Shown: positions 1 through 6,675 of the stretch, piece by piece
How the letters are laid out: each line of letters starts with the position of its first letter
How positions within the stretch are numbered: position 1 is the first letter of the stretch
Source: an uncultured bacterium
GTDB taxonomy: Bacteria > Bacteroidota > Bacteroidia > Sphingobacteriales > Sphingobacteriaceae
Length of the DNA stretch: 10,231 nt
Assembly: GCA_903958995.1 (NCBI GenBank)
Contig: CAJBVG010000135.1
Span: forward strand, 1-10,231
Reading direction: 5' to 3'
Made by a program: the position numbers and the translations under genes
Notes under the pieces: generated by a model
The model's database searches: none
Told to the model about the DNA's origin: nothing
The model's input: the letters and a program-made list of their open reading frames with translations, nothing else

Positions 1-581
1 GCAATACCTAAGTTTTGCAATTGCTCATAGCCTAACTTATAAATGCCAGTTGTGCCTATTCCTAATTTATACCAATTGCCAGATTGCAATACAGAATTAT
101 TAGCATAAGTGCGTGTTACTTGAGGGGCAATAGATTTATTAATTCCTTTTACGGCTCTTATATCAAATGATACTAATTTTTCAATTCCACCGCTTTCATT
201 TTTGCGGTAGGGTAGAATTCGAATTAGTGTGCTTACCGATTTTTGTTCATATACAGGGCTAAATTCTAAAGTAGCCTCAGTACTAATCAATGTTTTTTGC
301 AAAACGTCGAACTTTTGTAGTGCTAATTCGTATTTAGGGTTAACAATTTCGAAAGATTGATAGCTGCCTTTAAACTTTTCGGTATAAAATGATAGGTTTT
401 TGTAGAAGTAATCGAAAGTTGCATCAGAAAAACTCTCTAACTGTTGGCTAGTTTTGCCATCATTATTAGAAATAGTTGCCATTTCCCATTGTATTTTACG
501 AGCAAGGGAATTTTGAGCAAAACTGTTCGTAGTTGCACAAAAAAGGCTAAAAAATGCTATAATTGCTGTTAATCGATACAT
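1..581 (-). CDS. porU: Type IX secretion sortase PorU, N-terminal part (cut by window start)
   Basis: Reading the minus strand from the ATG at 581 gives 193 uninterrupted codons that run off the window edge. Residues 1-22 form a signal peptide ending SFA before Q23. Residues 28-33 read RKIQWE. Residues 165-193 carry the block SGNWYKLGIGTTGIYKLGY followed by a QNLGI-like end, which I recognise as the conserved segment before the peptidase C25 (gingipain-like) domain of PorU. PorU is known to remove the C-terminal sorting domain of type IX secretion cargo at the outer membrane and attach cargo to anionic LPS. It is usually over 1,100 residues, so most of it, including the catalytic Cys/His, lies outside the window. 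The gene is divergent from the porP-gldJ pair; in Flavobacterium johnsoniae porU is also next to gldJ, which supports the call. No clear minus-strand -7 box was found. Confidence 0.85.
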   Translation of the reverse strand, partial: MYRLTAIIAFFSLFCATTNSFAQNSLARKIQWEMATISNNDGKTSQQLESFSDATFDYFYKNLSFYTEKFKGSYQSFEIVNPKYELALQKFDVLQKTLISTEATLEFSPVYEQKSVSTLIRILPYRKNESGGIEKLVSFDIRAVKGINKSIAPQVTRTYANNSVLQSGNWYKLGIGTTGIYKLGYEQLQNLGI

Positions 582-713
582 TTGGGTGATAATTATCGTC
601 TTTTAAAAGGTTTTAAAAATACATTTTATTAAGGTTTAACACCAAAATAATGAAGCGAAAACGGATTTTTTTGAATTAAATTGCTGAAAATCCTATCAAA
701 ATAAATAATTTAC

Positions 714-721
714 TATATTTG
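714..721 (+). promoter_or_regulatory. Bacteroidota -7 promoter box for the porP-gldJ unit
   Basis: TATATTTG matches the Bacteroidota sigma-ABfr -7 consensus TAnnTTTG at every fixed position. It lies 48 bases before the ATG at 770, so transcription would start near 727 with a leader of about 40 bases. No good -33 TTG lies at the usual spacing; the nearest, at 681-683, is 30 bases away, which is too far. The -7 match is direct, and its use as a promoter is inferred. Confidence 0.55.
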
Positions 722-769
722 GTGTTCTCACATAAAAGAGTAATTTTTAGAAAATTGTTTTAAGTTTCT

Positions 770-1738
770 ATGTTAATGAAGCGATACATACTAACACTAG
801 CTGGAATTTTAGGTTTAATGCAATCTTATGCACAAGATTTGCATTTTTCTCAATTCTACGCAGCCCCTCTGTATTTAAACCCAGCATTTGCAGGCACAGC
901 AGGCGGTCCAAGATTTATTCTTAACTATAGAAATCAGTGGCCTGGCATTAATAACGCATTTAAAAATCTTGCATTTTCATACGATCAGTATGTTCCTGCA
1001 GTAAATGGCGGTTTAGGTCTTGTGGTTACTAATGATAACCAAGCAGGAGGTGTATTTAAAAGTACACGTGTTGCTGGTGTTTACTCTTATCAGTTAAAAG
1101 TAAATAACAAATTAACCATCAAACCTGGTATTTATACAGCATATTCAAACAATGCAGTAAATACAAATGGCTTGGTTTACCGTTATATCAATGGTGTTCC
1201 AGATTTAACATCTGGAGAAACATTTGGATCTAACTTAAGCACAAGCTTTGTAGATTTTGGCGCTGGAGCATTATTCTTCACTGAAAAAATGTACGGAGGT
1301 TTTGCGGTTGACCATTTAACAGAACCCAATCAATCTCTTACTGGTGGTAACTCACCGTTGCCTCGTAAGTATACTGCTCATTTAGGAGCATTTATACCAG
1401 TAGGTAAAAAGCAATACAATGCATCTATCTCACCAAACATTTTGTTTCAACAACAATCTTCTTGGAGTCAATTAAACGTAGGTATGTACTATAACCGTGG
1501 TCCAGTCGTTTTGGGTGGATGGTATCGTACAAGCTTTGTTAATGGAGATGCCTTTATTGGATTAGTTGGTATTAAATATGATATCTACAAATTTGGATAT
1601 AGCTATGACATCGTGACTTCAGAGTTACGTGCGTCAGCATCAGGAGCTCACGAGATTTCTCTTTCTATCGAATTGCCACCGCCTAACAAAAGAGGTCATG
1701 CAAGGAGTTACAAAAGGGTAAATTGTCCTTCATTTTAG
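770..1738 (+). CDS. PorP/SprF family type IX secretion outer-membrane protein
   Basis: This 322-residue protein starts with a signal peptide (about residues 1-21, ending SYA) followed by the family hallmark QDLHFSQFYAAPLYLNPAFAG (residues 22-42). Alternating polar and hydrophobic strands run through the rest, as in an outer-membrane beta barrel, and the C-terminus ends in an RVNCPSF tail typical of the family. Length is normal. PorP and SprF proteins work with the type IX secretion apparatus; several paralogues usually exist per genome, some dedicated to one cargo. This copy sits with porU and gldJ, which favours a core or gliding role, but a cargo-specific SprF role cannot be excluded. A second in-frame ATG at 776 (MKRYILTL) gives an equally good signal peptide and may be the true start. 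The gldJ start lies 62 bases downstream, so co-transcription is likely. Confidence 0.9.
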   Translation: MLMKRYILTLAGILGLMQSYAQDLHFSQFYAAPLYLNPAFAGTAGGPRFILNYRNQWPGINNAFKNLAFSYDQYVPAVNGGLGLVVTNDNQAGGVFKSTRVAGVYSYQLKVNNKLTIKPGIYTAYSNNAVNTNGLVYRYINGVPDLTSGETFGSNLSTSFVDFGAGALFFTEKMYGGFAVDHLTEPNQSLTGGNSPLPRKYTAHLGAFIPVGKKQYNASISPNILFQQQSSWSQLNVGMYYNRGPVVLGGWYRTSFVNGDAFIGLVGIKYDIYKFGYSYDIVTSELRASASGAHEISLSIELPPPNKRGHARSYKRVNCPSF

Positions 1739-1750
1739 TATTTTAAAATA
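1739..1750. repeat. 12-base perfect palindrome between porP and gldJ
   Basis: TATTTTAAAATA reads the same on both strands and begins directly after the porP stop codon. It is pure A/T, so chance in an AT-rich gap is a fair explanation. Just after it, at 1759-1766, TATATTTA matches the TAnnTTTG box at all but the last base and could be a weak internal promoter for gldJ. Confidence 0.25.
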
Positions 1751-1800
1751 ATAATAAATATATTTACTGCGTTTTTAAGGCAAATTTTAGCAATTACACA

Positions 1801-3216
1801 ATGAAAAAATTGGTTAATTTTTCTGTCAAAATGATGTTAGTTGGGATTGCAATCTCAGCAGTTTCGTGTTCACAGAAATCATCAACTACCGGTTGGAATT
1901 ACAACGATAAGAAAAACGGTGGTTTTCAAGTGTTCAAAAACGTTGAACAAGCTACTGGCCCGGGTTTAGTACTCGTGGAAGGTGGTACCTTTGTTATGGG
2001 TTCAATGGAACAGGACTTAATGTTTGATCAAGATAATTTGGAGCGCCGTATTACGGTTTCTTCATTTTATATGGATGAAACTGAAGTATCGAACATCAAC
2101 TACTTAGAATATTTATATTGGTTACAACGTGTTTACGGACAAGATTACCCTGAAGTATTCAAAAAGGCACTTCCTGATACCTTAGTTTGGAGAAATCCAC
2201 TATCGTTCAATGAGCCTTTCGTTGATAATTATTTCCGTCACCCTTCTTACCAAAACTACCCAGTAGTAGGTGTATCTTGGGTTCAAGCAAATGAATATTG
2301 CGCTTGGAGAACAGATCGTGTAAACGAAAGAATTTTAGTTAGCAAAGGAATATTGAAAGATAATCCTAATCAAGTTAACGAAGATAACTTCAATACTGAT
2401 GCTTACTTAGCTGGTCAGTACGAAGGTATGGTTAAGAAAAATCTTAAGAACTTAGATCCAAATGGCGAGCCTACTCGTAGAGTACGCATGCAAGATGGTA
2501 TCTTATTACCAAACTACCGCCTGCCTACAGAAGCAGAGTGGGAATATGCAGCTAAATCTTTAAAAGGTAATTCTAAATACGAAAACGTAAACGAGAAAAA
2601 ATTATATTCTTGGAACGGTTTAGGTATGCGCGACGAAATCGGAAGTGGTAAAGGTATTATGTATGCCAACTACAAAAGAGGTCGTGGTGATAACATGGGT
2701 GTTGCTGGTTACTTGAATGATAGTTACGATTATACTGGTCCAGTAAAAGCATTCTTACCTAACGATTACGGTTTGTATAATATGTCTGGTAACGTTAGCG
2801 AATGGGTAATGGATGTTTATCGTCCTTTATCTCCAGAAGATAAAGATGATTTAAACCCATACCGTGGTAACGTATATAACAAACCTCAATTAGATGCTGA
2901 TGGTAACATCGCAGAAAAAGATAGTTTAGGCAAAATCAAACGTTCTACAGATTACGATACTTATTCGAATCCTGACAAACGTGGCGACAAAGACGATGAG
3001 TCAATGTATGCTTACGGAGTAACTAGCATGATTAACAATAAAGCTAGAGTTTATAAAGGTGGTTCTTGGAATGATAGAGCTTACTTCTTAAACCCAGGTA
3101 TGAGAAGATTTAAAGACGAAGAAGCTAGTACTGCTGACATCGGTTTCCGTTGTGCAATGGTTAGATTAGGTTCTTCTAACGGTAAAAAATTCAAGAAAAA
3201 TTCGCCAAATAAATAA
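1801..3216 (+). CDS. gldJ: Gliding motility / type IX secretion lipoprotein GldJ
   Basis: This is a 471-residue lipoprotein with a signal peptide and lipobox AVSC (lipidated Cys23). An SSTTGWNYND stretch (residues 27-36) and GGF follow, a signature of GldJ rather than GldK. The body is a formylglycine-generating-enzyme (SUMF1) fold: VEGGTFVMGS (59-68), MDETEVSN (91-98), YPVVGVSW (153-160), YRLPTEAEWEYAA (239-251), GLYNMSGNVSEWVMD (324-338), RVYKGGSWNDRA (416-427) and IGFRCAM (447-453). The catalytic cysteines of true formylglycine enzymes are absent: only Cys23, Cys167 and Cys451 occur, so this is a structural pseudoenzyme. A charged insert (about 340-415) between the last two conserved blocks is also GldJ-like. 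In Flavobacterium, GldJ is needed for gliding and for stability of GldK, and so for secretion. No gldL/porL follows, which argues against GldK/PorK. The gene ends in a strong terminator. Confidence 0.85.
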   Translation: MKKLVNFSVKMMLVGIAISAVSCSQKSSTTGWNYNDKKNGGFQVFKNVEQATGPGLVLVEGGTFVMGSMEQDLMFDQDNLERRITVSSFYMDETEVSNINYLEYLYWLQRVYGQDYPEVFKKALPDTLVWRNPLSFNEPFVDNYFRHPSYQNYPVVGVSWVQANEYCAWRTDRVNERILVSKGILKDNPNQVNEDNFNTDAYLAGQYEGMVKKNLKNLDPNGEPTRRVRMQDGILLPNYRLPTEAEWEYAAKSLKGNSKYENVNEKKLYSWNGLGMRDEIGSGKGIMYANYKRGRGDNMGVAGYLNDSYDYTGPVKAFLPNDYGLYNMSGNVSEWVMDVYRPLSPEDKDDLNPYRGNVYNKPQLDADGNIAEKDSLGKIKRSTDYDTYSNPDKRGDKDDESMYAYGVTSMINNKARVYKGGSWNDRAYFLNPGMRRFKDEEASTADIGFRCAMVRLGSSNGKKFKKNSPNK

Positions 3217-3238
3217 TTTATTTAGCGTTAAAATATTC

Positions 3239-3270
3239 AGCCCCCTTTTTAAATATTGGGGGCTTTTTTT
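3239..3270 (+). terminator. Rho-independent terminator after gldJ
   Basis: AGCCCCC (3239-3245) pairs perfectly with GGGGGCT (3258-3264) around a 12-base A/T loop, followed by a run of seven T (3264-3270). The stem starts 22 bases after the gldJ stop. The T-run ends exactly where the ATG of the following glycosyltransferase begins, an unusually tight arrangement. Confidence 0.9.
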
Positions 3271-4062
3271 ATGACAAAAACAGAAGGCGGATATCGTTCA
3301 TTAGGGAATAGCAGCAAGCAAGATTCTTCTTTGCCTGTTATCTCCATCATCACTGTAGTTTATAATAGTGAAGAGTATATTGAGCGTACTATAAATTCAG
3401 TCCTTAAGCAAACATATCCTAATGTTGAACACGTTATTCTTGATGGTGCATCAAAAGACCGAACATTAGAAATCATTAGAGATTACGAAGAAAAAATTGC
3501 ATTCTGGAAATCTGAATCCGATAAAGGGATTTATGATGCTATGAATAAAGCACAAGCTTTAGCTACTGGCGATTATGTGATGTTCCTCAATTCTGGTGAT
3601 GAGTTCTTGAATAACGATATCCTTCTCAATTCCTTTCAATCTAAAGCAAATGCAGATTTATATTATGGAGATACCGTAATTACAGATGAGATGGGCCATG
3701 ACTTGCACAATCGCCGTTTAAGACCACCACAGCAATTAAGTTGGAAAGACTTTAGGTATGGAATGTTGGTTTGTCATCAATCCATTATTATTAGAAAAGA
3801 GTTATCTCAAAAGTATAACACGAATTACAGAATAGCAGCCGATATCGATTGGGCAATTCGTTCGATTAAATTGGCAAAGAATATTGTGAATACTCAGCTC
3901 TCTATTTCGAAGTTTATGGAGGGAGGAATGTCTTCTATACATCATCGCAAAGGACTAATGGAGCGATATTCTATATTAAATAAGCATTTTGGGTATATCC
4001 CTAATTTCTTAGTGCATATCTATATGATTTTTCGCTTAATTCGCGATAAGATTATGCGCTAA
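3271..4062 (+). CDS. Family 2 glycosyltransferase (GT-A fold, WcaA-like)
   Basis: The 263-residue product is a GT2 nucleotide-sugar-dependent transferase, probably cytoplasmic or membrane-associated. Visible motifs are VISIITVVYNSEEYIERT (residues 23-40, Rossmann start), QTYPNVEHVILDGASKDRT (47-65; the usual DGGSxDGT appears as DGASKDRT), the SESDKGIYDAMNKA block (81-94), and MFLNSGDEF (104-112), whose SGD stands where the metal-binding DXD is expected. The AADIDW motif (189-194) is also typical of this subfamily, which builds LPS, capsule or exopolysaccharide. Acceptor and sugar cannot be told. ATG 3271 is chosen; a TTG at 3256 lies inside the terminator stem and is unlikely. A TTG at 3331 would give a compact start just before VISIIT. 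No convincing promoter lies between the terminator and the ATG. The stop overlaps the convergent downstream gene by 11 bases. Confidence 0.9.
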   Translation: MTKTEGGYRSLGNSSKQDSSLPVISIITVVYNSEEYIERTINSVLKQTYPNVEHVILDGASKDRTLEIIRDYEEKIAFWKSESDKGIYDAMNKAQALATGDYVMFLNSGDEFLNNDILLNSFQSKANADLYYGDTVITDEMGHDLHNRRLRPPQQLSWKDFRYGMLVCHQSIIIRKELSQKYNTNYRIAADIDWAIRSIKLAKNIVNTQLSISKFMEGGMSSIHHRKGLMERYSILNKHFGYIPNFLVHIYMIFRLIRDKIMR

Positions 4063-4561
4063 TAAACCCTTTTAAGGCAGTCCACCAAGTTACTTTCAAT
4101 GCTTGATCACCTGATAGCTCTGATAAAGATGGGCATGCAAGGAATGTAGTATTCTCTACAAGAGTTGGCTTTAGAAGTTTATCACCACTGAAAGATGTGG
4201 AATTGCCAAAGCAAACTACCTTTTGGCCCTTTAATTCTTTACTTATTAATTCGAATTGATTGGCATTGATTTCTTCAGTCATGCAAATTGCTACCTCATT
4301 TTCGGCAAGTTTAAGACCAGTTAGGGTTTTGGCATATAAATCTTGTTCTAAATTACTCAAAGACTTATTGGCTGAAAATACCATAAACACTATATTTTTT
4401 GTATTTTCACCCTTTAACTGAAATAGAATTTCCGACTTGCTTTCTACGTTGGTTTGCAAGGGGTTAACTGGCACCGAGAACTCTTCTTTTATAAGGTATA
4501 TAGGCTCTTGAAATAGTTGTTTCAAGGTTGATGTATCTGAACTTAATAAGGGATTATCCAT
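4052..4561 (-). CDS. Hypothetical protein resembling DNA polymerase III psi subunit (HolD-like)
   Basis: This 169-residue soluble protein has no signal peptide or membrane segment. I do not recognise it as an established Bacteroidota family. Compared with E. coli HolD as I remember it, several blocks line up in order: LKQLFQEPIYLI (residues 13-24) with the HolD N-terminal LQQLGITQWSLR; NIVFMVFSANKSLSNLE (56-72) with its LVMVANDLPALTD strand; LKLAENEVAICMTEEI (83-98) with LTVSPDQVLQLTPEKI; VVCFGN (115-120); and ACPSLSELSGDQALKVTWW (142-160) with ASPALTDLRANPTARAALW. HolD binds HolC and the clamp loader. The match is remote and made by eye. The start codon ATG at 4561 is the first in frame after the divergent intergenic region. 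It overlaps the glycosyltransferase stop tail to tail. The coding call is firm; the function is tentative. Confidence 0.75.
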   Translation of the reverse strand: MDNPLLSSDTSTLKQLFQEPIYLIKEEFSVPVNPLQTNVESKSEILFQLKGENTKNIVFMVFSANKSLSNLEQDLYAKTLTGLKLAENEVAICMTEEINANQFELISKELKGQKVVCFGNSTSFSGDKLLKPTLVENTTFLACPSLSELSGDQALKVTWWTALKGFISA

Positions 4562-4565
4562 GGCA

Positions 4566-4599
4566 CGAAATTAAAAAAAGAAAAGTATATAACATCAAA
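4566..4599 (-). promoter_or_regulatory. Possible promoter for the HolD-like gene
   Basis: On the minus strand TTTG (4599-4596) is followed after 22 bases by TAATTTCG (4573-4566), one mismatch from TAnnTTTG. Transcription would then start almost at the ATG (4561), implying a leaderless or very short-leader mRNA. The TTTG is half of the palindrome CAAAGCTTTG (4596-4605). Weak evidence. Confidence 0.25.
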
Positions 4600-4610
4600 G
4601 CTTTGTATTC

Positions 4611-4642
4611 GTTGTATCACTTTAAAAATTATTCTATTTTAG
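4611..4642 (+). promoter_or_regulatory. Probable promoter of the chaperone operon
   Basis: GTTG (4611-4614) and TATTTTAG (4635-4642) are separated by 20 bases, the normal spacing for the Bacteroidota -33 TTG and -7 TAnnTTTG elements; the -7 box has one mismatch. The expected transcript start is near 4648, about 30 bases before the ATG at 4678. This also argues that the gene begins at 4678 and not further upstream. Confidence 0.45.
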
Positions 4643-4677
4643 CACAACTTAATCAAAAAAGCAATAAAAAATTAAAA

Positions 4678-6645
4678 ATGAAACGAATTAATTGGTACAA
4701 GCGTTTAGTGCTTTCTGTTGCATGCTCAAGCGTGGTATTTAGCTTATATGCTCAAAACTCGGATGTTTTGATGACGATAGGCAAGGAAAATGTAACGAAA
4801 AAAGAATTCGAATACGTTTTCAAGAAAAACAATAATAAAAATGCTTCAAATCCAGATGAGAAAAGTTTACGTGAATACTTAGACTTATACATCAATTTCA
4901 AGTTAAAAGTTATTGAAGCTAAAAGTTTAGGAATGGATACAGTAAATTCTTTCGTTAAAGAATTAGCTGGATATCGCAAGCAATTAGCTGCACCTTACTT
5001 AACTGATAAAGAAGTAAACGAAAAGTTAATCAATGAAGCTTGGGAGCGTTCTCAAAAAGAAGTTCGTGCTTCACATATTTTAATTACATGTGCAGAAGAT
5101 GCATCTCCTAAAGATACATTAGCTGCATTTAATAAAATGATGTCTATTCGTAGAAGAATTGTTGACAAGAAAGAAGATTTTGCAAAAGTGGCATTAGAGG
5201 CATCTCAAGATCCAAGTGCAAAAACGAATAAAGGAGATTTAGGTTATTTCAGTGCTTTTGCAATGGTGTATCCTTTCGAAACAGTTTGCTATAATACTAA
5301 AGTAGGTGGTGTAAGTAATGTATTCAGAACTCGTTACGGTTATCATATGGTAAAAGTGTATGACCAACGTCCGGCTCAAGGTGAGGTGCGTGTTGCACAC
5401 ATCATGTTGCGTACAGGTGAAAAAGCTACCAAAGAAGATTCGTTAAAAGCGAAACAAAAAATTCAAGAAATTTATACTCGTTTAAATAAAGGAGAAAAAT
5501 TCGAAGAACTTGCAAAGCAATATTCTGAAGATAAATCATCTGCTCGTTCAGGTGGTGTGTTGCCAATGTTTGGTACAGGTAAAATGGTAATGGATTTTGA
5601 AACACAATCATTCGCGTTGAAAAATGTTGGTGATTATTCAATACCTTTTACTACTCCATATGGTTGGCACATTGTAAGATTGGTAGAGCGTAAAGCTGCT
5701 CCAACTTTCGAAAAAGCTAAAGAAGATTTAAAAGCTAAAATTAATCGTGATTCTCGTTCAGATTTAAATAAAGTTTCTTTTGTTGCAAAATTAAAGAAGA
5801 GCTATCAGTACACTGAAAATGCTAAAGCATTAACAACGTTTTATACTGGAATTGATACTTCATTAGTAAAAGCAACGTTCAAAAAAACGTCAGCTAAAAA
5901 TCCAAATGATGTATTATTTAGCGTCCAAAACAAAAAGTATTTAGTATCAGATTTCGCAGTATATGTAGAGTCAGCTCAAGGCTCAGTAATGAAAGAAAGC
6001 ACTACAAAAGCGAAATTAGATTTGTATGATAACTTTACCTCTAAAGCTTTGATGGATTATGAAGAAGGTAAATTAGATGGTAAATTCCCTGAATTTAAAT
6101 CGTTAATGGAAGAGTACCGTGATGGTATTTTATTATTCGAATTAACTGATCAAAAAGTATGGTCGGCTGCAGTGAAAGATTCAGCAGGATTAGAAGAATT
6201 CTTTAAAAACAACCAAGCTAAATACATGTGGCCTGATCGTTTGAATGCAACAATTTATACTTGCTCAAACGATGATATCGCTAAAAATGTAAGAAGCTTA
6301 GTGAAGAACAAAAAGATTAGTCAGGATTCTTTATTAAGAAGAGTAAATAAAGAGAACCCATTAAACTTAACTATCAAATCTGAAAAGTTTGAAAAAGGTG
6401 ATAATCACATTATAGATGATATTGCTTGGAAAAAAGGGACAACAAAAAGCATTGCTGCAAACAACACTGTTGTATTTGTAGTAGTGAAAGAGAAACTTGC
6501 TTCGCAACCTAAATTACTTTCTGAAGTTCGTGGCGCAGCCACTGCAGAATATCAAAACTTCCTTGAGAAAGAGTGGTTAGATGTATTGAAAAAGAAATAT
6601 CCAGTAAGTGTCAATGAATCTATTTTCAAAACACTACTAAACTAA
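4678..6645 (+). CDS. Exported peptidylprolyl isomerase with two parvulin domains
   Basis: The 655-residue product has a signal peptide (about 1-25, ending LYA before Q26) and is probably periplasmic. A SurA_N-like helical segment follows (about 28-125). Two PpiC/parvulin domains come next. The first (about 128-228) has VRASHILI with His133 and ends RYGYHMVKV with His223. The second (about 236-338) has VRVAHIML with His241 and ends PYGWHIVRL with His331. Both keep the paired histidines usual in active parvulins. The remaining 310 residues are a Lys-rich, mainly helical C-terminal region with no motif I recognise. Such proteins isomerise Xaa-Pro bonds and chaperone unfolded outer-membrane proteins. 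The open frame extends upstream to 4528, but that extension overlaps the divergent gene and removes the signal peptide from the N-terminus, so ATG 4678 is chosen. A hairpin separates it from the next gene. Confidence 0.92.
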   Translation: MKRINWYKRLVLSVACSSVVFSLYAQNSDVLMTIGKENVTKKEFEYVFKKNNNKNASNPDEKSLREYLDLYINFKLKVIEAKSLGMDTVNSFVKELAGYRKQLAAPYLTDKEVNEKLINEAWERSQKEVRASHILITCAEDASPKDTLAAFNKMMSIRRRIVDKKEDFAKVALEASQDPSAKTNKGDLGYFSAFAMVYPFETVCYNTKVGGVSNVFRTRYGYHMVKVYDQRPAQGEVRVAHIMLRTGEKATKEDSLKAKQKIQEIYTRLNKGEKFEELAKQYSEDKSSARSGGVLPMFGTGKMVMDFETQSFALKNVGDYSIPFTTPYGWHIVRLVERKAAPTFEKAKEDLKAKINRDSRSDLNKVSFVAKLKKSYQYTENAKALTTFYTGIDTSLVKATFKKTSAKNPNDVLFSVQNKKYLVSDFAVYVESAQGSVMKESTTKAKLDLYDNFTSKALMDYEEGKLDGKFPEFKSLMEEYRDGILLFELTDQKVWSAAVKDSAGLEEFFKNNQAKYMWPDRLNATIYTCSNDDIAKNVRSLVKNKKISQDSLLRRVNKENPLNLTIKSEKFEKGDNHIIDDIAWKKGTTKSIAANNTVVFVVVKEKLASQPKLLSEVRGAATAEYQNFLEKEWLDVLKKKYPVSVNESIFKTLLN

Positions 6646-6648
6646 TAA

Positions 6649-6668
6649 AAGGGCTCTTCGGAGCCCTT
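6649..6668 (+). terminator. C(UUCG)G hairpin, weak or partial terminator inside the operon
   Basis: AAGGGCTC and GAGCCCTT form a perfect 8-base-pair stem closed by a TTCG tetraloop in the C(UUCG)G context, which is exceptionally stable in RNA. Only CTTTACT follows, so the T-run is poor, and the next ATG (6676) begins 7 bases later. It may act as an attenuator, an mRNA 3'-end stabiliser, or a modest terminator that sets the ratio of the first gene to the rest. On the other strand the stem is followed by TTTTATTAG, but no gene there would use it. Confidence 0.7.
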
Positions 6669-6675
6669 CTTTACT

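Noticed and set aside
601..620. Tandem TTTTAAAA repeats as an operator or iteron
   Set aside because: Only two short A/T-only copies; low complexity explains them well enough.
1801..3216. Calling the lipoprotein GldK/PorK because a porP-type gene precedes it
   Set aside because: The SSTTGWNYND N-terminus, the long charged insert, the neighbouring porU and the absence of gldL/porL downstream all fit GldJ better.
3256..3270. TTG start at 3256 for the glycosyltransferase
   Set aside because: It falls inside the terminator hairpin and adds only MGAFF; the ATG at 3271 is more credible.
4528..4677. N-terminal extension of the two-parvulin protein to 4528
   Set aside because: It overlaps the divergent gene, covers the likely promoter, and would bury a clear signal peptide that begins at 4678.
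4752..4979. Minus-strand open frame of 75 codons
   Set aside because: It lies antisense within the clear coding sequence of the isomerase and shows no motif or start context of its own.
5426..5641. Minus-strand open frame of 71 codons
   Set aside because: It is antisense to the second parvulin domain, and its composition looks like a shadow frame of an A-rich gene.
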